Shown one piece after another: positions 18,631 through 26,381 of a stretch of DNA of 64,000 nucleotides (within the stretch, counting starts at the first letter, position 1; every line of letters starts with the position of its first letter). The DNA lies in contig CAJQKV010000014.1 in the NCBI GenBank assembly GCA_905479015.1, positions 1-64,000 of the forward strand, read 5' to 3'. Below the pieces are notes generated by a model, which had not been told where the DNA came from, searched no databases, and worked only from the letters and a program-made list of their open reading frames with translations. A program made the translations under genes and the position numbers. Source of the DNA: an uncultured Cyclobacteriaceae bacterium. Its GTDB lineage: Bacteria; Bacteroidota; Bacteroidia; Cytophagales; Cyclobacteriaceae.

Positions 18631-19729
18631 GAAACATGCTCTTTTAACCAAACCCAAAGGGGGTGCATTCGGTCAGCAGGAGTTGGCCCTCATCGGTGCC
18701 CCCTGTAATGTCATTCAAAATTTAAGTGAGCAGTTAGCCACCCATTTAAAAACTGAATATGGCCTAGGGTATGCTGATGCCTCTCACCAAAACGAAATGG
18801 CTGCTTCAGCCTTTAGGACAACCTACACGGATCTGATAGGTCAACACGGTGTGCGTTTTGAGCACGATTACATGGCTAGTCATTTTAGAGTATTGTTCAA
18901 CGATTGTGACTTGGTGCTGATTAATGGCAACCATTTTTTAGGTGAAAGTCAAATGGTAATTATCAACGAGCAAAAGAAGGCCTCACTTGAGAAAAAATTA
19001 GACCGCCTTTCTGATGTGAAACTTTTTATCCTAGATGAAGGAGTCGAAGAGCTTTTCCCCTTTCTTAAAACTCACATCAAAAATCATGAAGACATTCCCC
19101 TGCTTTCCATCAAAGATGTAACCGGTATAGGAAAGGTGATTAAAAATATCATTGATGCCTATTCGATACCTATTAAAGGACTTGTTTTGGCTGGAGGTAA
19201 CAGTACCCGAATGGGGCATGATAAAGGTGCTATCAACTATCACGGAAAAGCACATCGCGAGTACCTGGCTGACCTCTTGAATGGCTTTTGTTCGCAAACT
19301 TATTTATCGGTTCAAAATGAATCGATAAATTTCCAGACGCAATATTCGATCATTCCTGATGCTTTTTTAAATTTAGGCCCTTATGGGGGTATTCTTTCCG
19401 CGTTCAAGCAAGATCCCAATAGTGCTTGGCTCGTCGTCGCCACTGATCTCCCCTTGTTGGATGCCACTACATTAAAGACCTTAATAGCAAACCGTGATAA
19501 ATCCAAAATGGCCACCTGTTTTCATAATCCAGAAACGGGCTTTCCAGAGCCTTTATTGACTTTATGGGAACCAAGGGCCTATCCAATCCTTTTGCAATTT
19601 TTGGCCCATGGATATTCATGTCCCAGAAAAGTATTAATCAATAGTGATATCAAGGAATTACCGATAAGTAATGTGGATGCCCTGCGCAATGTGAATACTC
19701 CCGAAGAATTGAAAGTTGTTAGGACCTAA
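18611..19729 (+). CDS. mobA: Two-domain molybdenum cofactor nucleotidyltransferase (MobB-like/MobA)
   Basis: The 372-residue protein has a C-terminal domain (about 188-372) that is MobA-like: GLVLAGGNSTRMGHDKG, LGPYGGILSAF and VVATDLPLL. It transfers a nucleotide to molybdopterin. The N-terminal 185 residues lack a recognised motif, but CDLVLING followed by a basic/acidic strand resembles the end of MobB; the expected P-loop reads IGAPCNVIQN and is not functional. I chose the ATG at 18611, overlapping moaC by 20 bases, over an earlier TTG/ATG region inside moaC. Its motif suggests GTP, although CO dehydrogenase needs the cytosine form. Confidence 0.85.
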   Translation: MTSKSHKKHALLTKPKGGAFGQQELALIGAPCNVIQNLSEQLATHLKTEYGLGYADASHQNEMAASAFRTTYTDLIGQHGVRFEHDYMASHFRVLFNDCDLVLINGNHFLGESQMVIINEQKKASLEKKLDRLSDVKLFILDEGVEELFPFLKTHIKNHEDIPLLSIKDVTGIGKVIKNIIDAYSIPIKGLVLAGGNSTRMGHDKGAINYHGKAHREYLADLLNGFCSQTYLSVQNESINFQTQYSIIPDAFLNLGPYGGILSAFKQDPNSAWLVVATDLPLLDATTLKTLIANRDKSKMATCFHNPETGFPEPLLTLWEPRAYPILLQFLAHGYSCPRKVLINSDIKELPISNVDALRNVNTPEELKVVRT

Positions 19730-19782
19730 GGTAAAAAACCGATTGATATTCTAAATCCATGCAATTTTTACTCATGGCTGCC

Positions 19783-20991
19783 TTAACCGTGAATTAAATT
19801 TCTATAGGCAATAAAGGGAAAAATCTCACCCTTAAGAAAGTCACTCCGCCCTGAAGGCAATTGAATAAAAGCATCCGCATCTGCCAAATTAGCCAAGTCG
19901 CCCGATCCATTACCCTTGACTGGATGTGCCTTTATTTTTCCAGAAGAATGAAATACGATTTTCACTTCCAAAAAATAAGTGAGGTCTGGTTTGAAATGTA
20001 CATCTTCAACCAGTTCAGCCCAAGGTAATGGCGTCTCAGAGGACTGCAATGAATGATCCAACCAAGGTTTGAAATATTGCTGGGCACACATAAAACTAGA
20101 TACTGGATTTCCAGGAAAAGCAAAGACCAGCTTGTCTTCTTTTTTTCCAAACCAAAAAGGTTTTCCCGGACGCTGTTTCACTTTGTGGAAGAGTTTTTCC
20201 ACACCTATGGCCGACAGCGCCTCAGGTAAATAATCAAACTTTCCAGCAGATACACCCCCACTGAGCAAGATCAAATCATAATGAGTCATTTCACTTTCTA
20301 ATCTTTTGACGATTTCATCAAAATCATCGGTCAAGTGCATGGTCGTGGCCTGAATCTGATAATTTTTCAAAACCGTGGCAATTCTGTAGACATTGCTTCG
20401 TCGTATTTGATGAGATAGCGGTGTTTGGTCAATATTTACCAACTCATCTCCACTAGAAACTACCAAAGTTTTGGGTAAACGACTTACCAATATTTTATTT
20501 TTACCCACAGTAGCACAGACGCCTACTTCACTTGCAGAAATACATTTACCCGGCGAAAGAATGACCGATCCTTGGTGACGATCACTGCCTTTAAAATGAA
20601 TGTTTTGGTTGCGATTAAGGCTCGATAATCTGACTGTTGCTTTGCCCTCTAGAATTTCAAGATCTTCATAACGAACAACTACATCTATCCCGATCGGAAC
20701 CGTGGCCCCCGTCATCACTTCTAAACAATACGAGGGGTCTGGCAACTCTTGTTGTGGGCCTCCTGCTGGTGCTACCCCTTTGATTTCGAAAACTCTTTGA
20801 CCCTTATCAAACTGATCAAAATTCAAGCCAATGCCGTCCATGGTCACTCGATTGAAGGGTGGGAAATGTCGGTCGGCCACAATTTCTTCTTGCAGAATTC
20901 TCCCTAAAGACTGATCTAAAAAAATCTCTTCAGTCCCCCAATGACCCAAATGGGCATGTACTATTTTTAATGCCTCCTCAACAGTAATCAT
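19783..20991 (-). CDS. moeA: Molybdopterin molybdenumtransferase
   Basis: A 402-residue protein that inserts molybdate into adenylated molybdopterin. Family motifs are FNRVTMDGIGL near residue 42, APAGGPQ, EVMTGATVPIGID, SSGDELV and the MoCF domain signature LILLSGGVSAGKFDYL, with FAFPGNPVSSF further on. Domain order and length match E. coli MoeA (411). It precedes nothing but follows moaA by two bases, so moaA-moeA form a minus-strand unit. A separate MogA adenylyltransferase is not visible in this window. Confidence 0.96.
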   Translation of the reverse strand: MITVEEALKIVHAHLGHWGTEEIFLDQSLGRILQEEIVADRHFPPFNRVTMDGIGLNFDQFDKGQRVFEIKGVAPAGGPQQELPDPSYCLEVMTGATVPIGIDVVVRYEDLEILEGKATVRLSSLNRNQNIHFKGSDRHQGSVILSPGKCISASEVGVCATVGKNKILVSRLPKTLVVSSGDELVNIDQTPLSHQIRRSNVYRIATVLKNYQIQATTMHLTDDFDEIVKRLESEMTHYDLILLSGGVSAGKFDYLPEALSAIGVEKLFHKVKQRPGKPFWFGKKEDKLVFAFPGNPVSSFMCAQQYFKPWLDHSLQSSETPLPWAELVEDVHFKPDLTYFLEVKIVFHSSGKIKAHPVKGNGSGDLANLADADAFIQLPSGRSDFLKGEIFPFIAYRNLIHG

Positions 20992-20993
20992 GA

Positions 20994-21980
20994 TTAACCT
21001 CCTATGGTGGACATTGATTCCGATACTGGCACAGTAGCAGACCTGCTTTTTTCAGCTTCAAAGCCATCTTTGGCGCGTTTGCCGACCACCTTAATTAAAT
21101 GATCTCCCAAAACTTCGTCCGTCACGCCTCCTCTGATCAAATCTCTGAAATTCACTTGCCCTTCTCCATAAAGACACGTCCTTAGCGTACCCTGCGGTGT
21201 GAGGCGAATGCGATTACAAGAACCACAAAAAGTTCGGGTATAGGCGGGGATGATTCCAAAAGAACCGACATAACCCGGTATTTTATAATTTAGAGAAGTA
21301 GACGCAGGAGGATCTACCATTTTTTGATGGGTGTATTTTTCTTCAATGTAAGTCATTATTTTTTTTGCTGGCCAAATGGTCGCATTGCCCTGACCTTCGG
21401 TTCCATTGAAGGGCATTTCTTCAATAAAGCGCACCGATACATCATCATACTTGGTCAACTCTAGCATCGGATAAATATCTTCAATATTTCGGCCATCCAT
21501 GACGACCATATTGGTTTTTACCCTTATTTTAGAGTCCACCAGCTTTCGATAGGTCGTCATCACCTGATCAAATAAATCTCTTCGGGTAATATCAAAAAAT
21601 CGCTGACTGTCCAAACTGTCTAAGCTGAGGTTTACACTTTTAATCCCCATTTTTTCCAATGCTGGAATTTGCTCCACAGTAAAAGTACCGTTCGTCGTAA
21701 TATTAATTTCTTTGATGGTTTCTAACTCCGATATCCCTTTCAAAAAGGACATGATTCCTTTTCTCACAAATGGCTCCCCACCCGTAATTCTGATTTTAGA
21801 AACTCCCAAATCTCCAAATACACGGATCAGCCGGGTCATCTCCTCAAAACTCAACAAATCCTTCCTGTTCATGTATTTGATCCCATTTTCAGGCATACAA
21901 TAAAAGCACCTCAAATTACACCGATCGGTAACGGCCAGTCTGAGATAATTTATTTCCCTTCCATGATTATCAATTAGCAT
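20994..21980 (-). CDS. moaA: GTP 3',8-cyclase
   Basis: A 328-residue radical SAM enzyme starting molybdenum cofactor synthesis from GTP. The N-terminal SAM cluster is CNLRCFYC at residues 21-28. The C-terminal substrate-binding cluster is FCGSCNRIRLTPQGTLRTC. The protein ends in Gly-Gly, as functional MoaA does. Its ATG lies only 17 bases from the divergent TTG of the cysteine desulfurase gene, so the promoters of each must overlap the other's coding start. Confidence 0.97.
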   Translation of the reverse strand: MLIDNHGREINYLRLAVTDRCNLRCFYCMPENGIKYMNRKDLLSFEEMTRLIRVFGDLGVSKIRITGGEPFVRKGIMSFLKGISELETIKEINITTNGTFTVEQIPALEKMGIKSVNLSLDSLDSQRFFDITRRDLFDQVMTTYRKLVDSKIRVKTNMVVMDGRNIEDIYPMLELTKYDDVSVRFIEEMPFNGTEGQGNATIWPAKKIMTYIEEKYTHQKMVDPPASTSLNYKIPGYVGSFGIIPAYTRTFCGSCNRIRLTPQGTLRTCLYGEGQVNFRDLIRGGVTDEVLGDHLIKVVGKRAKDGFEAEKSRSATVPVSESMSTIGG

Positions 21981-21997
21981 ATAGTCTTGATTTAATT

Positions 21998-23275
21998 TTG
22001 ATAGGAATCGTTAAGTTAAAATACTCGTTTGATATTGCCGAAAAACTAGTACTTTTAAAGTTAAACAAAAATTCAATCAAAAAGGTCCGAAGTCATTTCC
22101 CTATTTTCGAAGCGCATCCCAATTTAGTGTATTTGGATAATGCGGCCACTACACAACGTGCTCAATCTGTGGTCACCGCACAATCTCATTTTGATCTGTA
22201 TGAAAATGCTAATATTCATAGAGGCATCTATGATTTATCAAATCAAGCCACGCAAAAATTTGAAAATGCCCGAACTGAAATAGCCCGATTTTTGGGGTCT
22301 GGTAATGCAAATACCGTCGCTTTTACCCAAGGTACCACGGCATCCATCAATATCGTAGCGCAATCTTTTTTAGCCCCAAGATTACAAGCTGGGGATAATA
22401 TAGTTACGACCATTATGGAGCATCATGCCAATTTTATTCCATGGCAAATGCTCGCGCAAAAGTATCAGGTTGAATTAAGAATTGTGCCAATAGATAAAAA
22501 TGGAGATCTTGACTTGGTTCAATTAAGTAACTTCCTTGATAAAAAAACTAAACTTTTAGCGGTTTCTCACATCTCCAATACTCTGGGCACGATCCATCCA
22601 CTCGATGAAATCATTGGACTTGCCAAAAGAAAAGACATCCCAGTCTTGGTAGATGCAGCGCAAAGTGCCTGTCATTTTGAAATCGGGGTTGACCCATTAA
22701 ATTGTGATTTTTTGACCTTTTCAGGACATAAAATGTTTGGCCCGTTTGGTATTGGCATCCTCCAAGTTTCAGAAAAATACCTCACCGATATGATGCCTTA
22801 TAATTATGGCGGTGGGATCATTAAAGACGTCAAGATTGAAAAAACAAGTTTTCGTAATTTTCCACACAACCTTGATGCGGGTACACCGAATGTCTCCGGT
22901 GTAATAGGTTTAGCCGCCGCCTTGGAATTTATTTCGGGCATCGGTAAACCTGATATGCAAAGTCATTTAAATAAATTAACTCTTTATGCCCTGGATCAAT
23001 TGTCCCAAGTTCCAGGTATTAAAATCATTGGTAATCCTAAAAGAAGGATCGGTATTATTTCCTTCAATTTGAAAAATATACATCCTCATGACATCGCCTC
23101 TTTTTTGAATAAAGATGGTATCGCCCTGCGGGCAGGTATGCACTGTACCCAACCCCTTCTCAATGCTATGGGATTACAGGCTACTGCAAGAGTTTCGTTT
23201 TCAATTTATAATAATGAAGAAGAAATTAATAAACTTGTTGTTTCTTTAAAGGAATTGATGAGATTTTGGTCATGA
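21998..23275 (+). CDS. sufS: SufS-type cysteine desulfurase in the Moco cluster
   Basis: A 425-residue PLP enzyme of the class II (SufS/CsdA) group. The PLP lysine is in FSGHKMFGPFG (Lys245) and the catalytic cysteine in ALRAGMHCTQPLL (Cys383). It takes sulfur from cysteine as persulfide. The frame has no ATG before the conserved core. TTG at 21998 is the only usual start, giving a 30-residue lead that looks longer than normal, so the true start may be a non-standard codon further in. Its 3' end overlaps a SufU-like gene by ATGA, and moaD-moaE follow, so it probably supplies sulfur for molybdopterin. Confidence 0.93.
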   Translation: MIGIVKLKYSFDIAEKLVLLKLNKNSIKKVRSHFPIFEAHPNLVYLDNAATTQRAQSVVTAQSHFDLYENANIHRGIYDLSNQATQKFENARTEIARFLGSGNANTVAFTQGTTASINIVAQSFLAPRLQAGDNIVTTIMEHHANFIPWQMLAQKYQVELRIVPIDKNGDLDLVQLSNFLDKKTKLLAVSHISNTLGTIHPLDEIIGLAKRKDIPVLVDAAQSACHFEIGVDPLNCDFLTFSGHKMFGPFGIGILQVSEKYLTDMMPYNYGGGIIKDVKIEKTSFRNFPHNLDAGTPNVSGVIGLAAALEFISGIGKPDMQSHLNKLTLYALDQLSQVPGIKIIGNPKRRIGIISFNLKNIHPHDIASFLNKDGIALRAGMHCTQPLLNAMGLQATARVSFSIYNNEEEINKLVVSLKELMRFWS

Positions 23276-23706
23276 CAAAACAAGAACTCCAAAAGTTATT
23301 TAAAAATGAAATACTTCCTGAAAATGAAAATCCTTATCATTTTCAGGAACCTCAAACAGCCTCCTTTACAATTGAAGCTTATAATTCCATGTGTGGAGAT
23401 AAATACACCCTTTATTTTAACACAAGCGAAGGCCAAATTACCTCTGTTTATTTTTATGGCTTCGGTTGTGCATTGTCCAAGGCTTCGATCTCTATCATGT
23501 GTAAAAGCATGGAACATTTGAGCCCAAAAAATATCACCGCCTTGAGCGATCAATTTATCTTTACAATGGATCAAGAGCATTCGACTAAAAATGCTGATAA
23601 AAAAATTCAAATGCTCCAACAATTAAAACATTTTGATGGTCGAGTAGATTGTATCAAGTTGGGTTGGGAAGCCGTGAAAAATCATTTTGAAAATGCTGAC
23701 TTATGA
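23272..23706 (+). CDS. sufU: SufU-like sulfurtransferase/scaffold
   Basis: A 144-residue protein with the SufU/IscU pattern Cys41-Gly-Asp43 (MCGDKYTL), Cys66 (GFGCALSKASISIM) and Cys127 (RVDCIKLGW), close to the positions of Bacillus subtilis SufU. SufU binds zinc through these ligands and accepts persulfide sulfur from SufS. The start is the ATG in the ATGA overlap with sufS; a TTG two codons earlier is less likely. Position between sufS and moaD suggests it carries sulfur to the MoaD or MoeB-rhodanese system rather than to iron-sulfur assembly. Confidence 0.88.
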   Translation: MTKQELQKLFKNEILPENENPYHFQEPQTASFTIEAYNSMCGDKYTLYFNTSEGQITSVYFYGFGCALSKASISIMCKSMEHLSPKNITALSDQFIFTMDQEHSTKNADKKIQMLQQLKHFDGRVDCIKLGWEAVKNHFENADL

Positions 23707-23945
23707 AAATAAAGCTGATTGCTTTTGGTATCGCCAAAGAAATAATAGGCCCTGCTGAATCCGATTTGGAGGTGAAAACCCCTTGTAATATCGGAGATCT
23801 AAAAAGAATATTAATGACCCAGTACCATGAATTCAAAAAGCTTCAAAGTATCAAATTTGCGATCAATGAAGATTATCAAGAAGATCACTTCCAAATCCAT
23901 GAGGGGGATGAAGTTGTTATTATTCCACCTGTAAGCGGAGGTTAA
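23703..23945 (+). CDS. moaD: Molybdopterin synthase sulfur carrier subunit
   Basis: An 80-residue beta-grasp protein ending in VSGG, with the typical EGDEVVIIPPVSGG tail. The C-terminal glycine is thiocarboxylated and delivers sulfur to cyclic pyranopterin in the MoaE complex. It overlaps the SufU-like gene by four bases and is followed immediately by moaE, so production of the two synthase subunits is coupled. Confidence 0.95.
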   Translation: MKIKLIAFGIAKEIIGPAESDLEVKTPCNIGDLKRILMTQYHEFKKLQSIKFAINEDYQEDHFQIHEGDEVVIIPPVSGG

Positions 23946-24362
23946 ATGAGAGATATTCAAATTTTAGACACGCCTTTGACTACGCAGCCATGTCATGATG
24001 CAGTGGCAGATCCCGCGGCAGGCGGTATTGTGGTTTTTGTAGGCGCCGTAAGGAATCAAACAAAAGGTCGAAAAGTGGTACAACTGGCCTTTGAATCTTA
24101 CGTGCCCATGGCCCTCAAGGAGATGGGGAAAATTGCAGATACTCTATCCCAAAAATGGGGTATCCTACATGTATCCATTCATCATCGGGTGGGTGTGTTA
24201 GAAATTGGAGAAATTCCAGTAATCATTGCAGTATCGACCCCTCATAGGCAAGCTGCTTTTGAGGCTTGTCAATATGCCATTGATACCTTAAAAGAAACCG
24301 TCCCCATCTGGAAAAAAGAAATTTTTGAAGATGGTACGGTTTGGGTTTCTGCTCATCCCTAA
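23946..24362 (+). CDS. moaE: Molybdopterin synthase catalytic subunit
   Basis: A 138-residue MoaE protein: GGIVVFVGAVRNQTKGRKV near residue 27, FESYVPMALKEM, HHRVGVLEIGE and the catalytic-lysine region VPIWKKEIFEDGTVW near the C terminus. With MoaD it converts cyclic pyranopterin monophosphate to molybdopterin. It starts directly after the moaD stop and is the last gene of the sulfur-to-molybdopterin unit and of the island. Confidence 0.97.
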   Translation: MRDIQILDTPLTTQPCHDAVADPAAGGIVVFVGAVRNQTKGRKVVQLAFESYVPMALKEMGKIADTLSQKWGILHVSIHHRVGVLEIGEIPVIIAVSTPHRQAAFEACQYAIDTLKETVPIWKKEIFEDGTVWVSAHP

Positions 24363-24900
24363 AGTCCCCTACGCAGGCTAACTATTTTATCTTCTATTTT
24401 TTTTTCTTTATCTCCAACGGAAAAATCGAGCTTTATGATCCTTGATAGATTTGTCCATGCTTCTCAAAAAAAATATTATTTAGCTTGATTCACGGCGATC
24501 AAAAGAGGGCAATCGCTGTCTTATCCTCCAAAGTTGAAGTCGAATGAAATCCCCCCTCATAGGCCACTCTTTAAGATCGTAAAAGATTCACCCCACCGAA
24601 CCCCATAATAAAAAATATATCGAACATCATAAGGTAAACAAAAATTTGATAAGCACTTATGGCAATTCAGTCCATCTAAGGTGGCAAGGATACTTCATCT
24701 AGACAAGGGTAAAATGCGGGTATGAGAAAGGCCGAAATTTATCAAAAGTCAAGTCCATGATCCATGTCTATGACATTGAGCTAATGATAAAAAGTATGAT
24801 ACAGTGGAGCAGGCATCATGAGAGGGCAAAGAAGATGAGGCTCATCAAAAGAATGAGTCTATTTTAAGGCATGTGTTCAGTCTATTTTTCAACCAGGGGA
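24363..24900. other. Gene-poor stretch after moaE
   Basis: No convincing gene is seen in these 538 bases. A plus-strand frame of 36 codons beginning at an ATG near 24757 is basic (…HHERAKKMRLIKRM) and could be chance or a decayed gene. No clear terminator follows moaE; a T-rich run lies at 24390-24412. Confidence 0.4.
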
Positions 24901-25374
24901 TTAAAATTCCCTTACCGAACGAATCGAATAGCTTGAAGCCCTAGGGGGTGCTTTCTCCTGGAAGCCACTATTGAAATCCTGCCAATAAGCTTCTTTCTTA
25001 TCATTTTCCGAAGTGCTCCAATAATAGTCTTTGGCAAACCCTCCAATTAAGTCTTTTTGTAAATATATTTGATGCTGTTCCTCTTTGGTAGGCAATCTCC
25101 AATCCATAAATTTTGCTCCTTCAATTGAGTGGTTTGAACCATCTGATATGGCTTCCTTGGCACCAAGCCAACTGGTTTTTCCTTGGTCCTTTATTTCTGC
25201 TATCCAACCATGGGCACCTCCTTCTGATATCTTAAATACGTAACCCCCAAGTTCAGGCCAAAAACCTATACTATAGTTTTTATCGATCCTCTGGTTTTTA
25301 GCATTTTGTCCAAAAGTTGAATGACCCAATAATAGCGACCAAAAAAGAAGTATCGAAAGATTCAAATATTTCAT
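24901..25374 (-). CDS. Secreted DUF1566-like (Lcl domain) protein
   Basis: A 157-residue protein with a signal peptide (KYLNLSILLFWSLLLGHSTFGQ) and a DUF1566/Lcl-type domain: DWRLPTKEEQHQIY, YYWSTSE, YWQDFNSG and a final SIRSVREF. The domain is common in secreted Bacteroidota and Legionella proteins and its exact function is unknown. I chose the ATG at 25374 because the signal peptide begins there; an in-frame ATG at 25422 would add 16 unlikely residues. It is isolated in a gene-poor region. Confidence 0.8.
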   Translation of the reverse strand: MKYLNLSILLFWSLLLGHSTFGQNAKNQRIDKNYSIGFWPELGGYVFKISEGGAHGWIAEIKDQGKTSWLGAKEAISDGSNHSIEGAKFMDWRLPTKEEQHQIYLQKDLIGGFAKDYYWSTSENDKKEAYWQDFNSGFQEKAPPRASSYSIRSVREF

Positions 25375-25979
25375 GAGATCAATATCTAAATTCAAATCCA
25401 AAATAAAAAATATTTTATGCATTTATGAGGAATTAATTCTATGATTTAGAAAAATAGTTTTGAATTCTGGCATCTGATCCCCATAGAAAGGTTGTATTTT
25501 GGAACTAAAGATCCCACCGCTAGTATACCCCAGATCCTTAACTGCCCTCTTATTTAAATAATCAAACTGCGGAAACTTCTTTTTTAAGCACGGTTGGGTT
25601 ACCTATTGAGTCCTTGTGGAATACACTACAGCATTTAATACATAAATAAATACCTATGACAGAGACTGAAACATTAAACTCGCACAAGTATATCATGACC
25701 CTCTACAGAATATTAGTTCAAAATGAAGGTTATTGTTTTTTTACTGTTTTGAGCTTAATTTTCTTTCTTTTCTAACGACCACACTCCAGAATCCAATCGT
25801 AAACCAAAAGTGCCTTCAAAATAATTATTTCAAGAAATACAGTTTAGATATAAGTATAGGATCACATGATCCCTAAGGACAGTGATTCAGGCAGTCACTT
25901 CACGCCAATAAGGTTCAATTTTCAGCCAAGTTATCCGTTCCATATCAGAATAATCTCGCCGCGAAAGGAGTAATTGAAA

Positions 25980-26096
25980 ATGAGAAATAATACTGCCTCC
26001 TTCACCAAAGCCCAATTGACTCAATGGAAAAGTATGGATAAATTAAGGACCTTAAAAAACAGTCACATCATGACTTTAAGAGCCTCTGAACAATAA
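25980..26096 (+). CDS. Candidate 38-residue small protein
   Basis: An ATG frame of 38 codons with a Shine-Dalgarno-like AAAGGAG nine bases upstream, unusual here because most genes lack one. It ends 16 bases before a strong hairpin followed by T residues. The product is polar and basic (opens MRNNTASFTKAQLTQW) with no membrane segment and no recognised family. The combination of ribosome site and terminator is the only evidence; it may instead be part of a noncoding RNA. Confidence 0.35.
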   Translation: MRNNTASFTKAQLTQWKSMDKLRTLKNSHIMTLRASEQ

Positions 26097-26112
26097 TTGT
26101 TAAAATTCTCCT

Positions 26113-26150
26113 AAAAGGGGTCAGGACGCAATCAGTCTTGGCCCCTTTTT
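26113..26150 (+). terminator. Rho-independent terminator-like hairpin
   Basis: A 15-base arm (26113-26127) pairs with 26135-26149 across a 7-base loop, with two G-U pairs and otherwise complete complementarity. The stem begins with AAAAGGGG and ends in CCCCTTTTT, so it can work in both directions. No known long gene ends here on either strand; the nearest is the small ORF at 25980-26096. Confidence 0.7.
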
Positions 26151-26381
26151 AGTATCGAGCGTTTAATAATAATCCCCTGATGAAGCCGTTTTCAATCGTA
26201 GAGCTATTCTTAGATCCCTACAGTACTTTATGAGCAAAAGAGCTCAAACCTATCCAATCCTGTCTGCACAGAATACGCTTATTTATCGCACTTGAAATCA
26301 ATTCTTCTAAATGTAGTTTCTAGCCTCTGTAGTAGAAGGAGTTTTGTTGGTCAGCATTAATGATTCTATTTAGATGTGACA

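Larger units (their letters stand above)
25375..26381. other. Kilobase gene-poor region with small ORFs and a hairpin
   Basis: The stretch holds no standard gene. It contains two small plus-strand frames (25656-25775 and 25980-26096), two short stem-loops (a GGATCA/TGATCC pair at about 25859-25875 and AGTGA/TCACT at about 25880-25899), and a strong terminator-like hairpin at 26113-26150. A small RNA or small protein transcript ending there is plausible. Confidence 0.45.

Noticed and set aside
24706-24867. Possible remnant of a basic protein or transposase after moaE
   Set aside because: Only about 36-54 codons are open, no inverted repeats flank it and no transposase motif is visible.
25656-25775. 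39-codon ORF ending in a hydrophobic Phe-rich stretch
   Set aside because: No ribosome site or promoter is evident; the hydrophobic end is encoded by a T-rich run and may be chance.
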